Origin: Acidobacteriota bacterium
Lineage (GTDB): Bacteria; Acidobacteriota; UBA6911; RPQK01
Direction of reading: 5' to 3'
Assembly: GCA_003819755.1 (NCBI GenBank)
Contig: RPQK01000026.1
Coordinates: 1 to 22,221 of the forward strand
Length of the DNA: 22,221 bases
Shown here: piece after piece, positions 7,499 to 12,854 of the stretch
Position numbering within the stretch: the first letter of the stretch is position 1
Layout: each line of letters begins with the position of its first letter
Translations under genes and position numbers: made by a program
The notes under the pieces: model-generated
The model's input: the letters and a program-made list of their open reading frames with translations, nothing else
Database searches by the model: none
What the model was told of the DNA's origin: nothing

Positions 7499-7515
7499 GT
7501 TGAAAAATCTACGAA
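7499..7515 (+). repeat. Candidate attachment site, right copy
   Basis: Second exact copy of the 17-bp sequence at 69-85. It marks the proposed right end of the element, after which the sequence is non-coding until the methyltransferase/ACP transcription unit. Confidence 0.5.
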
Positions 7516-8188
7516 GGAAAATTTGCAGAACGGTGCAAAACGCCGAGAAGCTGATTGCGGCCCGGTCAAAAATCAATGAAGGAGGGGCGGGCCACGGTTC
7601 TACTGCCGGACACACTGATTGCCACGGCGCCCTGCCGGGGCCGCCGTTCTGCGACAAACCGGGGCGTTCGGGTTCATGCCGACTTCGCGCTTGAAACATA
7701 CACGGGACGCGTGCCCACCAGTGACCTCGCTGCCAGCGATCAGGAAGCGGCCAGAGACGTCTATCACCTTGACCCTATCGTCGCCGTCTGCAATCAGGCG
7801 CTGGGCACCAGATTGCCTGGAAGGCGGACCACGCCTGGGCCGAAGCCGCTTGAGCGGGCCGAAAGGGGTGATTTTATCCGGATGTAATCAAAACCAAACG
7901 CCGTGCGAGCATCCAAGAGCGATGCATTCGTGATGTGAGGGAGAGACCAAGCAAATTCAATCACAGGGGTCGGGCCAAACCACCCCCGACTCCTCGCCCT
8001 TTTAAAACTCTTGGGGAAAGGACAGGCCTCATGACAACCGGGTTCTTTCCGCGGAATCGTAGATTGAAAGTCCTGACACCTTCATTCCACCTAGAAGGAA
8101 AATCGGATTTGTTTGATGGCTGGCCTAATGTGACTCTTCGGGGTACGAACCGAACTGCTCCGTGCAGAAGTAGTTATCAACGCCGGTG
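7516..8188. other. Non-coding stretch right of the element
   Basis: About 670 bp with overlapping short frames on the plus strand that do not look like proteins. A 9-bp stem (7966-7974 with 7985-7993, one G-T pair) followed by CCTTTT at 7998-8003 resembles a plus-strand terminator, but it has no gene upstream. It may hold a decayed gene that I cannot identify. Confidence 0.45.
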
Positions 8189-8214
8189 AAAAAGGGGCCA
8201 GTTTGGCCCGTTTT
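8189..8214 (-). terminator. Intrinsic terminator of the methyltransferase/ACP unit
   Basis: On the minus strand the stem GGGCCA (8209-8204) and TGGCCC (8200-8195) has a 3-base loop, followed by C and T5 (8193-8189). It lies just past the broken methyltransferase and fits as the end of the 11 kb to 8.2 kb transcription unit. The plus strand has T4 after the stem, so it may work weakly both ways. Confidence 0.7.
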
Positions 8215-8263
8215 GAGGAGTGCCAGGTGGTTTCGCCCCGTTCGCATGGAGGCGGTGAGCCGA

Positions 8264-8760
8264 TCACAAGTTACCTGTTCCCACTCGCCGAGGTCTAGCC
8301 ACGAGGTAGGCAAAATCGCTCTTAATTTCCCGCTGAGCAGAAGCACTCGCTCGATGTCGAACAGGGACGGCATCATAGGTATCGCGAGGCAACCTGGGTT
8401 GGTTGATGTCACGTACGGCATCGTGGATATTCTCCAGGCCCTCTCCTTTTGCCAATTCCTTGGCCGGCTCTATGCTTCGGCGATATGTCATAGGCATCGC
8501 ACTCCACAAAAGCTCCCGCTCTTGCCAGATTGCGTTCCAGTTCTCCGGTGCCCGAGCCGAGTGACAGGCACCGAGTCAAAGGCAGGCGATTCGAGAAGTA
8601 CTTCCGACCGCTGTACCTGGTCCAGTCGACCTGAGGATCCCTGGAAATCGAGCGGTTTATGCTTCTCAAAACCTGCGGGACTTCCACCCAGCTTCTTGCC
8701 TGCAGAAGTTTCAGTGAACTCGTCCCAATGCTCGTCGGTCCGCTCGGCTTGGTTGTCCAT
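8264..8760 (-). pseudogene. Frameshifted SAM-dependent methyltransferase
   Basis: The ATG at 8760 follows the acyltransferase stop by 4 bases. Frame one reads MDNQAERTDEHWDEFTE and SAGKKLGGSPAGFEKHKPL. A second frame then reads DPQVDWTRY, KYFSNRLPLTRCLSLGSGTGELERNLA and CDAYDISP, a class I SAM-binding motif I (LGSGTGE) with the following acidic strand. A third frame continues with ELAKGEGLENIHDAVRDINQPRLPRDTYDAV. So one methyltransferase is spread over three frames by at least two indels, and its C-terminus is not clearly preserved. The unit's other three genes are intact. Sequencing or assembly error cannot be excluded, but two or more indels within 500 bp favour a true pseudogene. Confidence 0.75.
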
Positions 8761-8764
8761 CGGC

Positions 8765-9703
8765 TCACCCTCGTGTCCGGTCTTGGGACAGGAATACTGA
8801 GAGGGAATCCCAACTGAACCACTGCTCGGGAAATTTCCTCACGACTCGCTCGAATTGGCTGACGCAGACCTGCAGGTCGTCTCTTAAGTGGCCTTTTAAA
8901 GCCACAGGCGGTTCAACCGTCAGACGCTGGCGGACCCAGTTAGAGGTATCCCTGATCGTGTAATACGGGATAATCGGTGCGCCAGACGCGTACGCTATTC
9001 TCAGAAAGTTGGTGGGGAAACTGCAAATCCTGCCCAAGAATTTCGCCGTTTCACGTTGGGGAGCCATGTCAGGCACCACATCAATCGCCATGGAGACGAG
9101 CTTGTTGGCACGAACGGAGGTCAACACCTCAAGTGAGGCAGACGCGGAACGCTGAGGATCGGCCGCCGCGGGTGCGTAGATTAGCTGATTCCGCATCTTC
9201 TCCTCCATCCACGACACCTTCTTTAGCGCATAGTTCAGGAAAGCCGGTGGCAGAGATTGTTCCCACGGATACCCTCGGGCAACGTGAGTGACTGGAAAGC
9301 CCTTGATCCCCATCGCAACAAGGGCCGAACAAACACATCCGACGTGACCCGTGAGCAGAATCGCGCCTCGCCCTCCCGCAATCGCTTCCTCAAGGATGCC
9401 GAGTCCTTCAAAGTCGAAGTACCTGTCTATGTTCGCGCGATTCCAGTGTTTGAAGTAGTAAGCATCCAAATCCTCGCTGGCCAGAACTTCAAAAAAGGCT
9501 CGGGCGATTGCCTCTGGCGCCTCGAAACCGGAGGAAGCCAGGTTGCTCTGAATCGATTGATCGTGCTTTCGCAAAAACGACTGAATCTGGCGACCCTGCC
9601 GACGGATTAATCTGCAAGCGATTTTTCGAGGCAGGAGGGACAATGCCGGAAGCAAGCCCAAGAAGTAAACTCGGTCCGGGAGTCTTTGAAGTCTCTTTTC
9701 CAC
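8765..9703 (-). CDS. LpxL/HtrB-like acyltransferase (PF03279-type)
   Basis: 312 residues resembling the lauroyl/myristoyl acyltransferases that move acyl chains from ACP to lipid A. The N-terminal hydrophobic helix (YFLGLLPALSLLP) is the usual membrane anchor. The core has GAILLTGHVG at 113-122, the position of the family's catalytic H-x4-(D/E). Here His120 is followed five residues later by Cys125 instead of Glu or Asp. Later family-like features are AIDVVPDM at 206-213 and SFPTNFLRIAYASGAPIIPYY at 228-248, the latter matching the G-x-P-hhP region. The start is a GTG with GGAG 3 bases upstream; no in-frame ATG is nearer. Its partner is probably the ACP encoded 67 bases upstream. It could acylate a small molecule or lipid; the acceptor is unknown and activity is uncertain. 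Confidence 0.8.
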   Translation of the reverse strand: MEKRLQRLPDRVYFLGLLPALSLLPRKIACRLIRRQGRQIQSFLRKHDQSIQSNLASSGFEAPEAIARAFFEVLASEDLDAYYFKHWNRANIDRYFDFEGLGILEEAIAGGRGAILLTGHVGCVCSALVAMGIKGFPVTHVARGYPWEQSLPPAFLNYALKKVSWMEEKMRNQLIYAPAAADPQRSASASLEVLTSVRANKLVSMAIDVVPDMAPQRETAKFLGRICSFPTNFLRIAYASGAPIIPYYTIRDTSNWVRQRLTVEPPVALKGHLRDDLQVCVSQFERVVRKFPEQWFSWDSLSVFLSQDRTRG

Positions 9704-9770
9704 GATCTCCGCCGGAAACTCAAGAAAAGCAAATAAAGAAGACGCGCCGGTCGCGGTTGGGACCGCTGAA

Positions 9771-10046
9771 TCAATCGCCGGAACGATTGATTACCAAATC
9801 GAGCATGGCCGTGACCGAGCGGAAATTCTGAAGCACCAAGTCTTGAGCTTGGACGTTGACCTGGAATCGATCTTCCAGGAATCGCACTAAACGAAGGACA
9901 CCGATTGAATCAACGATTCCCTGGGTAATCAGCGGCGTATCGTGATCAATGGTTGTGGTGGCAGCAAACTCGGTCTGGATGAACTCGGTAATCTCTCGCG
10001 CGACAGTATCGCGGTCACTGTCTCTCACTCTCTTGCTTGGCTCCAT
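9771..10046 (-). CDS. Stand-alone acyl carrier protein
   Basis: 91 residues with the carrier-protein fold pattern. Ser47 in GIVDSIGVLRLVRFLEDRF is the phosphopantetheine attachment site (D-S-x4-L). Preceding are helix I and the loop TPLITQGIVDS, and the closing segment is AQDLVLQNFRSV. The sequence differs from fatty-acid AcpP (no DSL-DTVE signature), which indicates a specialised carrier. The ATG overlaps the methyltransferase stop by one base (TAATG), so the two are translationally coupled. It would carry the acyl group used by the acyltransferase encoded next and possibly modified by the methyltransferases. Confidence 0.88.
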   Translation of the reverse strand: MEPSKRVRDSDRDTVAREITEFIQTEFAATTTIDHDTPLITQGIVDSIGVLRLVRFLEDRFQVNVQAQDLVLQNFRSVTAMLDLVINRSGD

Positions 10047-11050
10047 TAACGGTATCCGATTACGTAGCTGTTAGTGTTTAACAGGCTCATCCTGCAACTA
10101 GCGACATTTAGAAAGCCTGCCTCCTTCAACCACTCGATTGTCTCGTTGAGCCCGTGGTTCTCGCCTGTGGGTGTTATCGACATGAGAATCAGGTCGAACA
10201 CCACCGGCCAGCACCGGGTGGCGGGCTGATGATCAGGTATGAACTGGGCTTGCACGACGAGGCACCCTGCCGAATTCACATTCGAGTAAAGCCTTTTAAG
10301 TAGCGCCCGACTTGAGGCAGGACCAATCGTATGAAGGGTGTTGGAAACGAGCACCACATCATATTTGCCTGGTATTTCTTCCCGACCGAAATCGAGCGGC
10401 AGGTAGTGCGGCTGGTTTTCCAGGCTGTAATGCGCTTCAATTTCCTTTGCAACTTCAAGAACCGAAGGCAGATCGAGCAATGATATCTCGAGTTGTCGAT
10501 ACTTGGCAGCCAGCTCAAAAGCATAAGTACCAGGGCCGGTTCCGACGTCCAGGAGCGTTTTGTATCCGCTGAGGTCGAGAAAATTGGGCAGATCAGCACC
10601 TCGAGACTTGGCATAGTTGTGCATCGCAAGGCTGAACTGCCGAATCTCAGCCTGATTCAACTGAGAAAAGAAGTGGAATATCGGCTGACCCGAAAGAACG
10701 GTCTTGTCCAGCTGACAGATGGCAGGCTGAACGCTGTAAAGAAACCACATCCAGGCGTCAAGAGAAGGGTCCGCGGCCGGCCCAAGCGTATCTTTGACGA
10801 CGCCGCTCACCTGGTATCGATTCTCGTGGTCCACTTCCAGAAGCCTTGTTACAAGACCTCCCCTCAAGGCGCGCATCAGCCGGTGTTCATCGCAGCCCAT
10901 GACGGCTGCAAGTTCTGGAAGTGTCTTGGGCCCGCTGTCGAGGAGACGAAAAACTCCGAGCCGGTGAAGCGCAAACAACACATTCGCGTAGAGAAAGCCC
11001 TCAGCAAGGGAGATAAGCCTGACTTGGTTCTCCTGTCTCTCTCTTTCCAT
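10046..11050 (-). CDS. O-methyltransferase with winged-helix dimerisation domain
   Basis: 334 residues of the class I, PF00891-like family that methylates hydroxyl groups of natural products and pigments. An N-terminal winged-helix dimerisation part spans about 15-90 (FALHRLGVFRLL, LPELAAVMGCDEHRLMRALRGG). The SAM site follows: motif I LLDVGTGPGTYA at 166-177, the ribose-binding acidic strand LLDLPS at 191-196, and VSNTLH at 235-240, whose His240 aligns with the catalytic base of the family. It is the first gene of the unit, directly below a good promoter. No Shine-Dalgarno precedes the ATG and the -10 box lies only 10 bases away, so translation may be leaderless. The substrate is unknown; an ACP-bound or lipid-linked intermediate is possible from context. 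Confidence 0.87.
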   Translation of the reverse strand: MERERQENQVRLISLAEGFLYANVLFALHRLGVFRLLDSGPKTLPELAAVMGCDEHRLMRALRGGLVTRLLEVDHENRYQVSGVVKDTLGPAADPSLDAWMWFLYSVQPAICQLDKTVLSGQPIFHFFSQLNQAEIRQFSLAMHNYAKSRGADLPNFLDLSGYKTLLDVGTGPGTYAFELAAKYRQLEISLLDLPSVLEVAKEIEAHYSLENQPHYLPLDFGREEIPGKYDVVLVSNTLHTIGPASSRALLKRLYSNVNSAGCLVVQAQFIPDHQPATRCWPVVFDLILMSITPTGENHGLNETIEWLKEAGFLNVASCRMSLLNTNSYVIGYR

Positions 11051-11060
11051 AGGGAGTAGT

Positions 11061-11090
11061 AATATACGTTCGGCCTGGGAATGAGGTCAA
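11061..11090 (-). promoter_or_regulatory. Sigma70-type promoter of the methyltransferase/ACP unit
   Basis: Minus-strand TTGACC (11090-11085), an 18-base spacer and TATATT (11066-11061). The ATG of the methyltransferase starts 10 bases after the -10 box, leaving an expected leader of only about 2-4 bases. Confidence 0.6.
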
Positions 11091-11285
11091 ATGCGCAGAT
11101 AAGGTCCGTGCTCCAGAGTGGACGAGGTTCCTTCGGGCTGAGGGCATCGGTTAGCTCACTTCGCCATCACGGTCAACAGAGCCAGCGCCTCCATCCCCGT
11201 AAACGAGTGTTTCCGCTTGTGTTTCAGACCCAGCACGGATTTTGATCAACTGGACTTCCTTTTCAATCCCTTGGCGTTGATTGTG
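11091..11285. other. Intergenic stretch upstream of the methyltransferase promoter
   Basis: Together with the promoter and the G-rich block this makes a gap of about 400 bp between the methyltransferase and rplI genes. I see no gene, RNA or clear operator in this part. Confidence 0.5.
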
Positions 11286-11346
11286 CGGGGGAACAGGGGA
11301 CGCGGGGAACAGGGGGGGACAGGGGACGCTGACCAGAAAGGGGGAA
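11286..11346 (+). repeat. G-run array (potential G-quadruplex) with REP-like GGGGACGCTGAC
   Basis: Plus-strand runs of G5, G4, G4, G7, G4 are separated by AACA, ACGC, AACA and ACA. A final G5 follows GGGGACGCTGACCAGAAA. Loops of 3-4 bases between runs of at least four G fit the usual G-quadruplex pattern. The GGGACGCTGAC word also occurs in the palindromic element at 18102-18192. Confidence 0.7.
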
Positions 11347-11391
11347 AGATAAGGGTTTGTGTATCAAGCGGTTAGGGTTGCAAAAAGAGCG

Positions 11392-11425
11392 GGGAGAGAC
11401 AGGCATGGCTACCTGTCTCCCTTAA
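11392..11425 (-). terminator. Intrinsic terminator of the rpsF-rpsR-rplI operon
   Basis: Minus-strand GGGAGACAGG pairs with CCTGTCTCTCCC around a short loop containing TAGCCATG, with one bulge or mismatch. CGCTCTTTTT follows within a few bases. It lies about 25 bases beyond the rplI stop. Confidence 0.7.
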
Positions 11426-11449
11426 ACGTTGGCGCGATCAGCCGTCAGG

Positions 11450-12118
11450 CTACTCGGCCTTCTCCTCGGTTTCTTCCTTAGCTTCGCGCTCCTTGCGAGT
11501 GCGGCGCTCGCGCTTTGGTTTGCCTTCGGGAGCGACTTCAGCGGGGGCGGCGACCGCAGGTTCGGGTTTACGCCCGCCTGTCAGTTGCGCGATTTCCTTC
11601 ACTTTGGCCTCGAGATCGGCAACGATCCGGTCGCTTTCCTCGTCCTTCTTCTTAGCCCGCCCGATGGTTTCATCCGACTCGGCGAGGACGGAGAGGAGAA
11701 CGGTGGCTTCCACATCGCTATGCGGCCTGACCTCGATTCGGTAGTTTCCGATTGATTTCACCGGCTGTTCCATCAGGATCTTCCTGCGATCCAGGTGGAT
11801 ACCCTGAGTCTCGAGAAGGTCGGCCAGGTCTTTCGAGGTGACGGAACCAAACAAAGCCCCCGTATCGCCGGCCTTCCGGCTCACGATCAGGTGGATCTGG
11901 TTCAACTCGCCGGCCAGAAGCTCGGCCTCTTCCTTGAACTTGGCCTCTTTCTTGGCCATGGCGAGCCGTTGCTGCTCGATCATTTTCAAATTGCCGGTCG
12001 TGACGGTGATGGCCAAGCGGCGGGGAATCAGGTAATTGCGCGCGTAGCCGTCCGCCACCTTGACGACCTCGCCCCGCTTGCCCAGTTCAAAAACGTCGTC
12101 GGTCAAAATAACTTGCAT
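11450..12118 (-). CDS. rplI: 50S ribosomal protein bL9 with long charged tail
   Basis: 222 residues. The N-terminal rRNA-binding domain reads MQVILTDDVFELGKRGEVVKVADGYARNYLIPRRLA, the classic bL9 start. It is followed by the long connecting helix (LAMAKKEAKFKEEAELLAGELN) and a C-terminal domain containing GALFGSVTSKDLADLL and SIGNYRIEVRPHSDVEATVLLSVLAE. A normal bL9 ends near residue 150. Here about 70 extra residues follow, rich in Lys, Glu, Ala and Pro (RKPEPAVAAPAEVAPEGKP, then alternating basic and acidic runs). GAGGG lies 7 bases before the ATG. The frame is open further upstream through rpsR, but the bL9 start is unambiguous. It is the last gene of the operon. Confidence 0.97.
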   Translation of the reverse strand: MQVILTDDVFELGKRGEVVKVADGYARNYLIPRRLAITVTTGNLKMIEQQRLAMAKKEAKFKEEAELLAGELNQIHLIVSRKAGDTGALFGSVTSKDLADLLETQGIHLDRRKILMEQPVKSIGNYRIEVRPHSDVEATVLLSVLAESDETIGRAKKKDEESDRIVADLEAKVKEIAQLTGGRKPEPAVAAPAEVAPEGKPKRERRTRKEREAKEETEEKAE

Positions 12119-12131
12119 GTCGATACCCTCA

Positions 12132-12344
12132 TCAGTCCGCCACGTACGGGAGCAAGGCCAGGTGACGTGCTCGCTTGATCGCGAGCGCCAACTTGCGCTG
12201 GTGAGTTGCGCAAACCCCGGAGATTCTCCTCGGGAGAATGCGAGCCCGTTCGGGCACGAACTGACCCAACAACCTGGTATCCTTGAAGTCGATATAGTCA
12301 ATCTTTTCGGCGCAGAACTTGCAGAATTTTCTTCTTCTTACCAT
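12132..12344 (-). CDS. rpsR: 30S ribosomal protein bS18
   Basis: 70 residues, the normal size. Family sequence is clear: a CKFC pair near the N-terminus (RRRKFCKFC), IDYIDFKDTRLL, then ERARILPRRISGVCATHQRKLALAIKRARHLALLPYV. The four cysteines (CxxC, plus one later, and the CAEK context) resemble zinc-binding-type S18 proteins, though only three Cys are evident. It binds bS6 in the 30S platform. A GGAGGAG ribosome site sits inside the 3' end of rpsF, and only 5 bases separate the two genes, so they are probably translationally coupled. Confidence 0.97.
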   Translation of the reverse strand: MVRRRKFCKFCAEKIDYIDFKDTRLLGQFVPERARILPRRISGVCATHQRKLALAIKRARHLALLPYVAD

Positions 12345-12349
12345 ACCCG

Positions 12350-12787
12350 CTACTCCTCCTGTTTCTCCGCAGGCTCGGCTGCTGCCAACGCATCTTCCAT
12401 CTCTTGACGACCTGCCCGGTCACGGACGGGAGCCGGCCGTTTCTGCCGGCGCGCCTCACGTTCTTTCTTGAACTTGTCGGCACGCTTGAGGGCAAGATCC
12501 GTTCGGACGGAGAGGAAGCGGATAACCGAATCGGTGACTTTGAAACGGCGTTCCAACTCTGTGACTGCAGTGCCACTTTCCTCGTTCAGGGTCATCACGA
12601 CGTAGAAACCGTCGGAGTGTTTGCCGACACGGAACGCCAAGCGGCGTTTCCCCCATTTGTCGACACTGGCAACTTCGGCCCCCTTATCTCTGGCTGTTTT
12701 GGTAAAGCTCTCGATTGCCTGCTCTACCTCATCCTCAGTCAGAGTGGGAGCGAGAACGAACACGACTTCGTATCGTCTCATGGACAT
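12350..12787 (-). CDS. rpsF: 30S ribosomal protein bS6
   Basis: 145 residues. The bS6 fold is evident: RRYEVVFVLAPTLTEDEV, DKWGKRRLAFRVGKHSDGFYVVMTLN, and ELERRFKVTDSVIRFLSVRTD, the segment that contacts bS18. The usual protein is about 100 residues; here about 45 more follow, first basic (KFKKEREARRQKRP) and then acidic. Two ATGs are possible, 12787 and 12781. The first is chosen because GAGGAG lies 5 bases upstream, but the second (MRRYE) matches the family start. A candidate extended -10 promoter lies just upstream, separating it from the pyrophosphatase gene. Confidence 0.96.
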   Translation of the reverse strand: MSMRRYEVVFVLAPTLTEDEVEQAIESFTKTARDKGAEVASVDKWGKRRLAFRVGKHSDGFYVVMTLNEESGTAVTELERRFKVTDSVIRFLSVRTDLALKRADKFKKEREARRQKRPAPVRDRAGRQEMEDALAAAEPAEKQEE

Positions 12788-12812
12788 TTTTTCTCCTCAC
12801 TCAAAAAGGGTT

Positions 12813-12821
12813 ATTCTAACA
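12813..12821 (-). promoter_or_regulatory. Candidate extended -10 promoter for rpsF-rpsR-rplI
   Basis: Minus-strand TGTTAGAAT (12821-12813) matches the extended -10 form TGnTAnAAT. The -35 region is weak. Transcription would start about 19 bases before the rpsF ATG, leaving room for the GAGGAG ribosome site. This would give the ribosomal genes a promoter independent of the long upstream operon. Confidence 0.4.
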
Positions 12822-12854
12822 CAACCGGCCCGTATTGCTAGCTTTGTCGTTATC

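Larger units (their letters stand above)
69..7515. mobile_element. Putative integrative element bounded by 17-bp direct repeats
   Basis: The sequence GTTGAAAAATCTACGAA occurs exactly at 69-85 and 7499-7515, in the same orientation. The left copy lies 42 bp beyond the 3' end of a tyrosine recombinase gene, a usual position for an attachment site. The interval holds the integrase, a small gene upstream of it, transposase wrecks, a phage-type regulator and two secreted-protein genes, and no housekeeping gene. A 17-bp match is unlikely by chance in a window this size, but the flanks do not reveal a disrupted tRNA or gene. Calling the repeats attL and attR is therefore inference. The IS remnants suggest an old insertion. 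Confidence 0.5.

Noticed and set aside
7555..7933. Overlapping plus-strand ORFs of 104-110 codons
   Set aside because: The sequences do not resemble any protein family I know, lack ribosome sites, and compete in several frames.
7966..8003. Plus-strand terminator
   Set aside because: The stem is real, but the T run is short and displaced, and no plus-strand gene precedes it, so it is noted only within the intergenic entry.
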